Shown one piece after another: positions 43,643 through 52,141 of a DNA stretch of 64,000 nt; position 1 is the stretch's first letter; every line of letters starts with the position of its first letter. The translations under genes were made by a program, and so were the position numbers. The stretch comes from Citreicella sp. C3M06. GTDB lineage: Bacteria; Pseudomonadota; Alphaproteobacteria; Rhodobacterales; Rhodobacteraceae. Where the stretch lies: assembly GCF_018860705.1 (NCBI RefSeq), contig NZ_JAHKQA010000047.1:62001-126000 (forward strand). The letters are read 5' to 3'. Below the pieces are notes generated by a model, which saw nothing but the letters and a program-made list of their open reading frames with translations, did no database searches and was not told the DNA's origin.

Positions 43643-44039
43643 GTCTGCTCTCCGTCTTCGGGGCCCATCGGTGGGCCGGTCTCGTCGAGGGAAGCTCACC
43701 TTGCCGAGCCCGCCTGCAGGGCCCATCAATTCAGAACAGACCCTTCAGGAAAAAGAGCAATCCCCAATGCCTATCATCAGCCTGAGCTATGATTGGATTT
43801 TTGGGTGCCTGAAAAACAGGCGAGCACAGGGCGTTTGATCGCATTGCAGGCATCGTTCGCCTTATGTTCTGTTTCGAATGGCCGCATCATAAGCCCGGGG
43901 GATCGTCTTCATAGTCAAACGCTATTTGCGAAGAGGGGGTATGGAAGCGGAAGTTTCGAGCAACGATGGCCCGAATTGCGAGCCGACATGAGCTGGGGCC
44001 ACGGCACTGACGGCCGTCGCCCCTACGAGAGGATGACAC
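43643..44039. other. 397-base divergent promoter region
   Basis: It separates the dppA-type gene (minus) from the DUF917 gene (plus) and must hold promoters for both. It contains an AT-rich patch around 43790-43806 and a small hairpin GCCTG-AAAAA-CAGGC at 43809-43823. A LysR-type site is expected here because of the linked LysR gene, but no single clear T-N11-A palindrome stands out. Confidence 0.5.
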
Positions 44040-45161
44040 ATGAACACCCTTGTCCAGAGGTCTCCCAGCCAGACCCACAGAACCCTGACGGCAGATGACA
44101 TCGAAGCGCTGGCCGTCGGCGCGTGGATCCTGGGCACTGGCGGCGGCGGCGACCCCTATCAGAAGCTGCTCAACATGCGGCTGCTTTACGACGCTGGCCG
44201 TCAGGTCACGCTGATGGACCCGCTTGCGCTGGATGACGATGCGCTGGTCGCGGTGCTGTCCAACATGGGGGCGCCGCTGGTCGGGCAGGAACGGCTGTCG
44301 GACCCGGAATTCGCGCTGAAGCCGCTGCGGATGATGGAAGAATACCTTGGCCGCAAGTTCGACGCGGTGATGTCGCTGGAAATCGGCGGCGGCAATGGCG
44401 TGCACCCGATGATGGTCGCCGCGCTGACCGGATACCCGGTGGTGGATGCCGATACCATGGGCCGGGCCTATCCCGAGGCGCAGATGACCTCGGTCGCGGT
44501 GGCCGGGCTGCGCTGCTACCCGCTGACCATGGCCGATATCCGCGACAACGAGGTGATCATTCCCCGCGCCGCCTCTTGGCGCTGGATGGAGCGGATCTCG
44601 CGCAAGGCCTGCACCGAGATCGGATCGATCGCCGCCACCTGCAAGGCGCCGCGCTCGGGCGCCGAGGTCAAGCAGCATGGCGTGCTCTATTCGGTGTCCA
44701 AGGCGATCAACCTTGGTGTCAACGTGCTGAAGGCCCGCGCCGAACATTCCGACCCGATCGAGGCGGTGCTGTCGGCGGCCAACGGCCTGCGCCTGTTCAC
44801 CGGCAAGGTCGTGGATATCGAACGGCGCACCACCGAAGGCTTCCTGCGCGGTCAGGCCCGGATCGAGGGGCTGAATGATTTCGCCGGACAGGAAATGGTG
44901 GTGCATTTCCAGAACGAATTCTCGGTGGCCTATCTTGATGGCGAACCGATCGTGATGACGCCGGATCTGATCTGCCTGCTCGACACGGTGTCGGGCGATG
45001 GCATCGGCACGGATTCACTGCGCTTTGGTCAGCGGGTCAGCGTGCTGGCGCTGCCGGCCCCGGCGGTTTTCCTCAGCGAGAAGGGCATCGCCGCCGTCGG
45101 GCCGCGCGCCTTCGGCTTCGATCTGGAATTCAAATCGGTCTTCGAGGAGTCCAACACATGA
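44040..45161 (+). CDS. DUF917 family protein
   Basis: A 373-residue protein of the DUF917 / S-methyl-thiohydantoin desulfurase-domain family. Landmarks are W-I-L-G-T-G-G-G-G-D-P-Y (about 30-41), S-L-E-I-G-G-G-N-G-V-H-P-M, Y-P-V-V-D-A-D-T-M-G-R-A-Y-P-E, which are highly conserved in the family, and a C-terminal D-L-I-C-L-L-D region. Members are found beside hydantoinase A-like proteins and peptide-type transporters, and the biochemical role is poorly known. It overlaps the next gene by four bases, so the two products probably work together. It is the first gene of an operon divergent from the dppA-type gene. Confidence 0.9.
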   Translation: MNTLVQRSPSQTHRTLTADDIEALAVGAWILGTGGGGDPYQKLLNMRLLYDAGRQVTLMDPLALDDDALVAVLSNMGAPLVGQERLSDPEFALKPLRMMEEYLGRKFDAVMSLEIGGGNGVHPMMVAALTGYPVVDADTMGRAYPEAQMTSVAVAGLRCYPLTMADIRDNEVIIPRAASWRWMERISRKACTEIGSIAATCKAPRSGAEVKQHGVLYSVSKAINLGVNVLKARAEHSDPIEAVLSAANGLRLFTGKVVDIERRTTEGFLRGQARIEGLNDFAGQEMVVHFQNEFSVAYLDGEPIVMTPDLICLLDTVSGDGIGTDSLRFGQRVSVLALPAPAVFLSEKGIAAVGPRAFGFDLEFKSVFEESNT

Positions 45162-46714
45162 AACGCATCGGGATCGATGTCGGCGGCACCAACACGGATG
45201 CGGCGCTGCTGGATGGCGACAAGGTGATCGCGGCGGTCAAGACCTTCACCACGTCGGATGTGACCAGCGGTGTGCGCACCGCGCTCAAAGAGGTGGTCGC
45301 CAAGGCCGGCGACGCCGCGCAGGATATCGTTGCGGTGATGATCGGCACCACGCATTTCACCAATGCCGTGGTGCAGCGCCGCGATCTTGGCCGCGCTGCG
45401 GCGATCCGCGTGTCGCTGCCGGCCTCGGCCAGCCTCGTGCCGTTCTGCGACTGGCCCAAAGACCTCGCGTCGAAGGTGAACGGTGGCGTCTATCTTGTTG
45501 AAGGCGGTCACGAATACGACGGTCGCCCATTGTACCCGATGGACGAGCAGGCGATCGCCCGCGCCGCACGCCAGATCGCGCAGGACGGTGTCAAAGCCGT
45601 GGCGATTTCGGCCACCTTCTCGCCGCTGACCGCAACCTGCGAAGAGCGCGCGGCCGAGATCGTGCGCAACGAAGCCCCGGATGTGCATGTCACCATGTCC
45701 TCGACGCTGGGCCGCATCGGTCTGCTGGAACGCGAGAACGTCGCGCTGATGAATGCCTCGCTGATCGGGCTGGCGCGCGAGACGACGCAGGCTTTTGTCG
45801 ATGCCGTGGCCGACAGCGGTCTGGGCGCGCAGCTCTATATCACCCAGAACGACGGCACCGTGGTGCGCGCCGATGCGGCGCGGGAATACCCGGTGTTCTC
45901 GTTTGCGTCGGGGCCGACCAATTCGATGCGGGGTGCGGCGCTTTTGGCCGGGGTCGAGAACGCCATGGTCTGTGACGTTGGCGGCACCACTGCCGATATT
46001 GGATGTCTGATCAATGGCTTCCCGCGCGAAGCTAACAATGTGGTCGAAGTTGGCGGCGTGCGCACCCTGTTCCGTATGCCCGACCTGCTGTCCATCGCCG
46101 TGGGCGGTGGCACCAAGATTGGCCGCGACCCGCTGACCGTCGGGCCGGAATCGGTTGGCTACCGGCTGGCGCAAGAGGCGCGGGTGTTTGGCGGCGCGCA
46201 GATCACGGCGACGGATATCGCGGTGGCGGCGGGGCTGATCTCGCTTGGCGATGCGTCGAAGGTGGCGGATCTGCCGGCCGATTTCGTCGCGGCGGCGCTG
46301 GCGCGCATCCATGCCGATATCGCCGAGGCGGTGGATCGCATGAAGACCGACGCGACCGAGGTGCCGCTGCTGGCAGTGGGCGGTGGCGCGCGGCTGATCC
46401 CGCAGGAGATGCCCGGCATTTCCGAGGTGATTCAGGTCGAACACAGCGGCGTTGCCAATGCCGTCGGCGCGGCCATGGCGCAGATCTCGGGCGAGACCGA
46501 CCGGATCTACCGCGACATGGATCGCGACGATGCCATCGCGGAGGCACGCAGCGCGGCGATTGCTGCGGCCATCGCGGCTGGGGCAGATGAAAAGACCATC
46601 AAGGTGATCGACGTCGAGGATCTGCCGCTGTCCTACCTGCCGGGCCGGGCGATCCGCGCCCGGGTGCGTGTTGTCGGCGAAGCCGCCGCGCTGACCGAGG
46701 CGGTGCCAGCGTGA
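45158..46714 (+). CDS. Hydantoinase/oxoprolinase family protein (HyuA-like)
   Basis: A 518-residue protein of the hydantoinase A / 5-oxoprolinase class, built on the actin-like ATPase fold. The phosphate-1 motif is I-D-V-G-G-T-N-T-D-A-A-L-L at the N-terminus, and the second phosphate motif is V-C-D-V-G-G-T-T-A-D-I-G (about residues 272-283). G-T-T-H-F-T-N-A-V and H-S-G-V-A-N-A-V-G-A-A are also typical. The length is that of a short HyuA without the long C-terminal part. Such enzymes usually pair with HyuB for ATP-dependent ring opening; no HyuB is present, and DUF917 occupies the partner position. It overlaps both neighbours. Confidence 0.9.
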   Translation: MKRIGIDVGGTNTDAALLDGDKVIAAVKTFTTSDVTSGVRTALKEVVAKAGDAAQDIVAVMIGTTHFTNAVVQRRDLGRAAAIRVSLPASASLVPFCDWPKDLASKVNGGVYLVEGGHEYDGRPLYPMDEQAIARAARQIAQDGVKAVAISATFSPLTATCEERAAEIVRNEAPDVHVTMSSTLGRIGLLERENVALMNASLIGLARETTQAFVDAVADSGLGAQLYITQNDGTVVRADAAREYPVFSFASGPTNSMRGAALLAGVENAMVCDVGGTTADIGCLINGFPREANNVVEVGGVRTLFRMPDLLSIAVGGGTKIGRDPLTVGPESVGYRLAQEARVFGGAQITATDIAVAAGLISLGDASKVADLPADFVAAALARIHADIAEAVDRMKTDATEVPLLAVGGGARLIPQEMPGISEVIQVEHSGVANAVGAAMAQISGETDRIYRDMDRDDAIAEARSAAIAAAIAAGADEKTIKVIDVEDLPLSYLPGRAIRARVRVVGEAAALTEAVPA

Positions 46715-47391
46715 GCCGCCCCGTCGTTGGGCTGCTGGTTATCGGGCAATCGCCCCGCCCGGCCTTGCAGGAAGAGTTTCGCCACGTGTTGCCTGCGGGC
46801 GCGGCCGAGCTGAAGCTGCTTGGCGCGCTCGACCATCTTGACGAGGCGGGCCTTGCCGCCGCCGCCCCGACAAGCGACGCCGACACGCTGTATACCACGC
46901 TGCCCGACGGGCGCTCGGTGTTTGTCAGCAAGGCCGCCGTCACCGAAGGGATGCGCGCCCGGCTGGACGATCTGGCGCGCGAGACCGTCGATGTGGCGCT
47001 TATCGCCTGCACCGGCAAATTCCCCGGCCTTGAGGCCCCCGGCGTGCATTTTGCCTCGGACCTGATCACCGGGGCGGTGGATGGTTGCCTGCCCGGCGCT
47101 GGCCGGCTTGGCGTCTTCATCCCCTCGCCAGCGCAGGCCGCCGCTTGCCTGAAGCGCTGGGAGCGGCCGGGGCGGACCTGTTTCGCCGTGCCGCTGCAAC
47201 CCGACGCCGATGAGGCGAGTGTGCGCGCGGCGGCGCAAGAGATGGCCGCGCAGGCCCCCGACCTCGTGGTGCATGACTGCATCAGCTACACCCGTGCCAG
47301 CCGCCAGCTTGCGGCCAGCATCCACGGCAAGCAGGCGATCCTTGCGGCAGCGATCTGCGCCCGCTTTGCCGCCGAGCTGAGCGGGGCCTGA
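46711..47391 (+). CDS. AroM-family protein
   Basis: A 226-residue cytoplasmic protein of the AroM family. The N-terminal V-G-L-L-V-I-G-Q-S-P-R-P is the family hallmark. Mid-region V-A-L-I-A-C-T-G-K-F-P-G-L and D-C-I-S-Y-T resemble the two-cysteine active site of the aspartate/glutamate racemase superfamily, with Cys near residues 90 and 190. Function is unknown. It starts with GTG overlapping the preceding stop (GTGA), which ties it to the HyuA-like enzyme. Confidence 0.85.
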   Translation: MSRPVVGLLVIGQSPRPALQEEFRHVLPAGAAELKLLGALDHLDEAGLAAAAPTSDADTLYTTLPDGRSVFVSKAAVTEGMRARLDDLARETVDVALIACTGKFPGLEAPGVHFASDLITGAVDGCLPGAGRLGVFIPSPAQAAACLKRWERPGRTCFAVPLQPDADEASVRAAAQEMAAQAPDLVVHDCISYTRASRQLAASIHGKQAILAAAICARFAAELSGA

Positions 47392-47438
47392 ACCGCCCTG
47401 CAAGACCTTCCTTCACTCATCTGAAAGCGACGACGCCC

Positions 47439-48089
47439 ATGGAACTTGACCTCGCCCGGCTGAACCCGAAAGACCGCTACAAGCTGCTGAGCGCCACGGT
47501 CACGCCGCGCCCGATCGCGCTGATCTCGACCGTCGATGCCAATGGCGTGCTGAACGCCGCGCCGTTCAGCTTCTTCAACGTCTTCGGCGAAGATCCCGCC
47601 ACCTGCGTGATCGGCTTCGCGCGGCGCGACGACGGCACCAAGCGCGACACCGCCCGCATCATCGAGGAAAGCGGCGAATTCGTGGTGAACATGGTCGATA
47701 TGGACATCGTCAACGGCATGAACATCTGTGCCATTGATTTTGCACCGGAGGTGGACGAGTTCGAACGCGCCGGTTTTACCCCCGTCGAAAGCCGCTTCGT
47801 GGCGCCGCCGCGGATCAAGGAATCGCCGGTATCCTTTGAATGCCGCCGCACCGTGACGCTGCAACTGAGCAAGGGGCGCGACCTTGTGGTGGCAGAGATC
47901 CTGACCATGCATGTGCGCGACGGGCTGATCGACCCCGAAAAGCTGTATCTCGACCAAGAGCAATACAACGCCGTTGGCCGCCTTTATGCCGACCTCTATA
48001 CCCCGGCGAACGAGGTGTTCTCGAAGCGCCGCTGGCAGCCCGAAGACTGGGAGGCCGGTCTGGTGCAAGAGGTCGAAAAGGCCGGGTGA
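47439..48089 (+). CDS. Flavin reductase-like FMN-binding protein
   Basis: A 216-residue member of the flavin reductase-like split-barrel family. V-T-P-R-P-I-A-L-I-S-T-V-D-A-N-G-V-L-N-A-A-P-F-S-F-F-N is the FMN-binding signature, followed by R-D-T-A-R-I-I-E-E-S-G-E-F-V-V-N. These proteins either supply reduced flavin to a monooxygenase or act alone as FMN-binding oxidoreductases. No monooxygenase gene lies nearby. It follows aroM by 47 bases and ends the operon. Confidence 0.9.
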   Translation: MELDLARLNPKDRYKLLSATVTPRPIALISTVDANGVLNAAPFSFFNVFGEDPATCVIGFARRDDGTKRDTARIIEESGEFVVNMVDMDIVNGMNICAIDFAPEVDEFERAGFTPVESRFVAPPRIKESPVSFECRRTVTLQLSKGRDLVVAEILTMHVRDGLIDPEKLYLDQEQYNAVGRLYADLYTPANEVFSKRRWQPEDWEAGLVQEVEKAG

Positions 48090-48202
48090 CCCTTAGCGGG
48101 CATCGCGCGCAGGCGAACCCATATCGCCACCTTTGCCCGGCAGAGGTAGGGCAGGGGTTTGCCGCCCTTTCATGGCGCGGTCCCTTGGGTCTGTGTGCCG
48201 GG

Positions 48203-48227
48203 GCCTGCCAAGGCAGGCGATGTTTTC
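48203..48227 (+). terminator. Possible terminator after the flavin reductase gene
   Basis: GCCTGC (48203-48208) pairs with GCAGGC (48213-48218) around CAAG and is followed by GATGTTTTC. The stem is only six pairs and the T run is imperfect. It lies 113 bases past the stop. Confidence 0.4.
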
Positions 48228-48305
48228 AGCGCTCGTAACATCGCCGCGTGATGCGATACCGGGCATGGTTCGAAAAACTTTCAGCCCGCCGCCGTATTTC
48301 TTGGA

Positions 48306-48337
48306 CAGACCTGTCTGCACCTGTTTAGCATACAGGT
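48306..48337 (+). promoter_or_regulatory. Two adjacent inverted repeats before the HutC-type regulator
   Basis: CAGAC-CT-GTCTG (48306-48317) is followed by ACCTGT-N7-ACAGGT (48319-48337). Both lie within 51 bases of the regulator start, overlapping the expected promoter. They fit an autoregulatory GntR/HutC operator. Confidence 0.5.
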
Positions 48338-48356
48338 ATAGACAGGAGTGTTCGAG

Positions 48357-49064
48357 ATGCACGGGATCGGACCAGAGAGCAAACCGCAGAAGATCGCGCG
48401 TCTTCTCGAAGAGGAAATCCGCTCTGGCGCGTTGCATGACGGCGCGGCTCTCTCCAGCGAAAACGCCCTTGTCGAACGCTTTGCCGTGTCCCGCGCGACG
48501 GTGCGCAAGGGCCTTGGCATCCTGTCGGCCAAGGGGCTGATCCAGACAAGGGTGGGCATCGGGTCTTTTGTGACCTACGGCGGCGCGGTGCTGGACAACA
48601 GCGCTGGCTGGAGCATCTCGCTGTCCGACAGCGGGGCGCGGCTTGGCGCGCGGATCATCAATATCGCCCGCATTCCGATGGATCTCAGCGCGCCGGGCTT
48701 TGATGCGCCCGAGGTGCTGGCGTTGGACCGCATCCGCTTTCGCGAGGAAACCGGCGTCGCGCTGACGCTGGAACGCTCGCGGGTGCCGTGGCGGGACGGG
48801 TTTGCCAGCATCCTGACCGAGGGTCTGGAAGAGGGCTCGCTCAGCCGCACGCTGGAAAATCGCAACATCGTCGCGGCCTCGGGCGAGGAATGGGCCAATG
48901 TGCTGCCCGCCCTGTCTCACGAAGATGCGCTGTTGCTCAAGCGCCCTGCGGGCTCGGCGATGCTGCGCCTGCGCCGCCTGACCCGCACCGCGTCGGGCGA
49001 GGTGATGGAATATGTCGAAAGCCTTCTGGATCCAGAGCTTTTCGGCCTGCACATGGAGTTCTGA
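48357..49064 (+). CDS. GntR-family transcriptional regulator (HutC/UTRA subgroup)
   Basis: A 235-residue regulator. The winged helix (about residues 10-75) reads L-S-S-E-N-A-L-V-E-R-F-A-V-S-R-A-T-V-R-K-G-L-G-I-L and the wing R-V-G-I-G-S-F-V. The C-terminal UTRA domain spans about 90-235 (I-P-M-D-L-S-A-P-G-F ... A-L-D-R-I-R-F, ending E-Y-V-E-S-L-L-D-P-E-L-F). AGGAG eight bases before ATG at 48357 decides the start over a GTG at 48348. It heads the seven-gene operon behind it, with only two bases to the next gene, and its effector is probably a metabolite of that pathway. Confidence 0.92.
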   Translation: MHGIGPESKPQKIARLLEEEIRSGALHDGAALSSENALVERFAVSRATVRKGLGILSAKGLIQTRVGIGSFVTYGGAVLDNSAGWSISLSDSGARLGARIINIARIPMDLSAPGFDAPEVLALDRIRFREETGVALTLERSRVPWRDGFASILTEGLEEGSLSRTLENRNIVAASGEEWANVLPALSHEDALLLKRPAGSAMLRLRRLTRTASGEVMEYVESLLDPELFGLHMEF

Positions 49065-49066
49065 AG

Positions 49067-50071
49067 ATGACCACGACCGCCGCCGCGCGCGCCCGTGCGA
49101 TATCTACCCTGCTGGGCCTTGCGGCGGGCGATGCGCTTGGCATGCCCGCCCAGACCTTGCCGCGCGCCGAGGCCCGCGCCAGATATGGCCGCATCGAGCG
49201 CTTCCTTGCGCCTTTCGAGGGGCATCCGGTGTCGCACGGGCTGAAGGCCGCGCAGGTCACCGACGATACCGAACAGACGCTGCTGCTGGCCAAGCGGCTG
49301 ATCGCGCAGCCCGATACCTTTGACGATGCCGGCTGGGCACGCGATCTGCTGGAATGGGAGGCCGAGATCCGCGCCAAGGGGTTGGCCGACCTGTTGGGCC
49401 CGTCTTCGCGGCGTGCCATCGACGCGCTGCTGGCCGGAGCATCGCCAGAGGAAACCGGCAAGGCGGGCACCACCAACGGCGCCGCCATGCGGATTTCCCC
49501 CATCGGGCTGATGATGCCGCCAAGCCGGCCCGCGCTGGTGGCGCGGGTCGCCCGCACCTGCCGGGTTACCCACAACACCGGAGAGGCCATCGCCGCCGCC
49601 GCCGCCGTTGCCATGCTGATCAGCTGCGGCATCGCCGGGCAATCGCTGGAGCAGGCGCTGAGCGCCGCGCTGCTGGCCTGCCGCGACGGGCAGGCCCTTG
49701 GCTTTGCCGTGGGCGAGCCGGACATGGCGGCGCGGATCGAGCTGGCGCTGACGCTGGCGGAACAGGGCGAAGAGGCGCTGATTGCGGGCATCGGGACCTC
49801 TGTTGCCAGCCGGGAAAGCGTGCCGGTGGCCTTTGGCATCCTGAAACTGGCAAGGGGCGATCTGTGGACCGCGCTGGTGATCGCCGCCAACGCGGGCGAT
49901 GACACCGACACCATTGGCGCCATCGTCGGTTCGATGTGCGGCGCGCTTGGCGGAACCGTCCCGGCGCAGGCTGCGGCGCAGGTGATGGCCGCCAATGATC
50001 TGGACATCGAGCGCATCGCCGACGGCCTGCTGGCCTTGCGCGCGCACGCCGTGCAGGGCGCCGTGGCATGA
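49067..50071 (+). CDS. ADP-ribosylglycohydrolase family protein
   Basis: A 334-residue cytoplasmic hydrolase of the DraG/ARH fold, which cleaves N- or O-glycosidic bonds to ribose using two metal ions. Metal-site motifs are intact: G-D-A-L-G-M-P (about 21-27), T-D-D-T-E (65-69), and G-D-D-T-D-T-I-G-A-I-V-G near the C-terminus. N-G-A-A-M-R-I-S-P-I-G and C-R-V-T-H-N-T are typical. Nothing for nitrogenase regulation (draT, nif) is nearby, so a metabolic substrate is more likely than a modified protein. It starts two bases after the regulator and overlaps the kinase gene by four bases. Confidence 0.92.
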   Translation: MTTTAAARARAISTLLGLAAGDALGMPAQTLPRAEARARYGRIERFLAPFEGHPVSHGLKAAQVTDDTEQTLLLAKRLIAQPDTFDDAGWARDLLEWEAEIRAKGLADLLGPSSRRAIDALLAGASPEETGKAGTTNGAAMRISPIGLMMPPSRPALVARVARTCRVTHNTGEAIAAAAAVAMLISCGIAGQSLEQALSAALLACRDGQALGFAVGEPDMAARIELALTLAEQGEEALIAGIGTSVASRESVPVAFGILKLARGDLWTALVIAANAGDDTDTIGAIVGSMCGALGGTVPAQAAAQVMAANDLDIERIADGLLALRAHAVQGAVA

Positions 50072-50970
50072 GCCTGCTGTTGCAGCTGACCGGGCCGGTG
50101 GTCGACATGATCTACAACGTCCGGGCGCTGCCCCCGTCGGGGGGCGAGGCCGAGGTCAGCGGGTTCTCCATGGCGCCGGGCGGCGGGTTCAACGCCATGG
50201 TTGCGGCCCGCGCCGCTGGCATGGCGGTGCGGCTTGGCGGATCGCTGGGCAGCGGGCCGATGGCGGCGATGGTCGCGGCAGAGTTGCAGGCGCGGGGGAT
50301 CTCGCTGGCCCGCCCAGCCCTGAAGGATCGTGATCAGGGCTGCTGCACCGTGCTGCTCGAACCCGATGGCGAACGCAGTTTCATCAGCTTTCCGGGCGCT
50401 GAAGGCGACATCAGCCGCGCGGCGCTGGATCAGATCGACCTGTCCGCGGTCAGCCATGTGATGCTGTCGGGATATTCGCTGCACTACCCGCAGGCGCGCC
50501 GCGATCTGGCGGGATGGATCGCCCAGCTGCCGCGCGCAATCACGGTGGTCTTTGATCCCTCGCCGGTGGCGGGGCTGCTCGACCCGGCCTATCTGCAACC
50601 GGTTCTGGCGCGCGCCGACTGGATCAGCGCCAATGCCGATGAGGCCGCCGTGCTGAGTGGCGAGAGCGAGGCTCTGCCCGCCCTGCGCGCGCTGGCCGCG
50701 AACCGCCCGGGCGCGGTGCTGCGGCAAGGCGCAAACGGCTGCCTGCTGTGCACCGGGGATCAGGTCAACCAGCTGCCCGCCCACCGCGTTGCCGCCATTG
50801 ATACCAACGGCGCTGGCGATTGCCATATCGGCAGCTTCATCGCCGAGCTTGCCGCCAGCGGCGATGCCCTGCGCGCCGCCCGCTACGCCAATATCGCTGC
50901 CGCCCTGTCCACGACCCGGCCCGGCCCGGCAACCGCCCCCGCACGCGCAGAGGTCGAGCCCCTGCTGTGA
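50068..50970 (+). CDS. PfkB-family carbohydrate/nucleoside kinase
   Basis: A 300-residue ribokinase-fold kinase. The N-terminal G-G-E-A-E-V region and A-P-G-G-G-F-N-A-M-V-A-A (about 37-47) bind the sugar. The anion-hole signature D-T-N-G-A-G-D-C-H lies at 245-253, with catalytic Asp251. Its partner, an ADP-ribosylglycohydrolase translated by overlap, suggests that the substrate is the pentose or nucleoside released by that enzyme. Ribose, another pentose or a nucleoside are candidates; sequence alone does not decide. Confidence 0.9.
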   Translation: MSLLLQLTGPVVDMIYNVRALPPSGGEAEVSGFSMAPGGGFNAMVAARAAGMAVRLGGSLGSGPMAAMVAAELQARGISLARPALKDRDQGCCTVLLEPDGERSFISFPGAEGDISRAALDQIDLSAVSHVMLSGYSLHYPQARRDLAGWIAQLPRAITVVFDPSPVAGLLDPAYLQPVLARADWISANADEAAVLSGESEALPALRALAANRPGAVLRQGANGCLLCTGDQVNQLPAHRVAAIDTNGAGDCHIGSFIAELAASGDALRAARYANIAAALSTTRPGPATAPARAEVEPLL

Positions 50971-51022
50971 GACCAAGAGAGGGGCGCCAAGCCCCCGCAA
51001 CCCCCAATCTGGAGACCCAAAG

Positions 51023-52057
51023 ATGAAGACCTTCCTGCTTTCCCTGTCCGTTGCCGCGCTAAGCGCGACCGGCGCCTTGGCGGATGAGATCCGCGTGCTG
51101 AACTGGCAGGGCTACGGCACCGATCAGGACTTTGCCACCAAGCCCTTCGAAGAGGCCACCGGCCACACCGTCGTTCATGAATATTTCAACTCTGAACAGG
51201 AGATGCTGACCAAGCTGCGCACCAATCCCGGCGCCTATGACGTGGTGATGATCAACGCGACCTTCACCGAGCAGGCCGCCGCCGAGGGGCTGATTGCCCC
51301 CATCGACACCGCCGCCCTGCCGAACTTCGATGGCATCCCCGCCAAATTTGCCGATGACCCGATGCAGAAGATCGACGGCGCGCAATATGGCGTGCCCTGG
51401 ACATGGGGGCTGACCTCTTTTGCGATCAACGCCCAATCGGTCGACGAGGCCCCGAGCAGCATCGAGGCGCTGTGGGATCCCAAATACGAAGGCCATGTCT
51501 CGATCCGCGATGACGCCATCGAGGCGATGCAGATCGGGGCGCTGGCCACCGGTCAGGACATCAACGACATCAAGGATATCGAGGCGGTCAAGGACAAGCT
51601 GGCGGCGCTGTTGCCCAACCTGCTGACCTTTTGGGGCAGCGAGAACGACTGGAACCAGTCCATGGCCTCGGGGCAGCTTGATATTGCGACCTACTGGTCC
51701 GGCTCGGCAGTGCGCTCGATCGCGCAGGGGCTGGAGATCGAATTCGTCATCCCCGAGGAAGGCGCCATCGGCTGGCTGGATGCCCTGTCCATTCCCGCCA
51801 CTTCCGAGCACAAGGCGGCGGGCGAAGCCTTCATCAACTGGATGATCGACCCGGAATTCTACGTCGCGTGGGACAAGGCAGGTTCGCCGGCCCCCGCCAA
51901 TGCCAAGGCCGCCGCAGCGCTGCCCGAAGAGGCGTTCAACCGCCGTGTGCTGGGCGATCCCGAGGTGCTGGCCCGCGTCCAGTTTCAGGTTCCTGTCGAG
52001 GATGCCACCAAGGAGCAGTATCTGGAAATCTGGCAGACGCTGAAGGCGCGCCAGTAA
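51023..52057 (+). CDS. Spermidine/putrescine-type ABC substrate-binding protein (PotD-like)
   Basis: A 344-residue periplasmic binding protein. The signal peptide covers about 1-20 (cleavage after T-G-A-L-A). The mature start is I-R-V-L-N-W-Q-G-Y-G, as in PotD. Y-D-V-V-M-I-N-A-T-F, I-D-G-A-Q-Y-G-V-P-W-T-W-G and S-G-S-A-V-R-S-I-A-Q-G are family landmarks. The canonical polyamine-binding acidic residues could not be confirmed, and the neighbouring kinase and glycohydrolase point to a nucleoside or N-glycoside rather than a polyamine. A GGAGA ribosome-binding site precedes ATG at 51023. Confidence 0.9.
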   Translation: MKTFLLSLSVAALSATGALADEIRVLNWQGYGTDQDFATKPFEEATGHTVVHEYFNSEQEMLTKLRTNPGAYDVVMINATFTEQAAAEGLIAPIDTAALPNFDGIPAKFADDPMQKIDGAQYGVPWTWGLTSFAINAQSVDEAPSSIEALWDPKYEGHVSIRDDAIEAMQIGALATGQDINDIKDIEAVKDKLAALLPNLLTFWGSENDWNQSMASGQLDIATYWSGSAVRSIAQGLEIEFVIPEEGAIGWLDALSIPATSEHKAAGEAFINWMIDPEFYVAWDKAGSPAPANAKAAAALPEEAFNRRVLGDPEVLARVQFQVPVEDATKEQYLEIWQTLKARQ

Positions 52058-52080
52058 CGCAGGCGCCTGCCAAAGCGCTG

Positions 52081-52103
52081 GGTCCGGGCGTTCAGCCCGG
52101 GCC
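52081..52103 (+). other. Intercistronic stem-loop after the PotD-like gene
   Basis: A stem of nine pairs including one G-T (52081-52089 with 52095-52103, loop GTTCA) lies in the 84-base gap before the permease gene. There is no T run. It is the same arrangement as after dctP, tctC and phnD. Confidence 0.6.
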
Positions 52104-52141
52104 CGCCCCACTAGACCGCCCCGCAATGCAAGGAGATCGGC

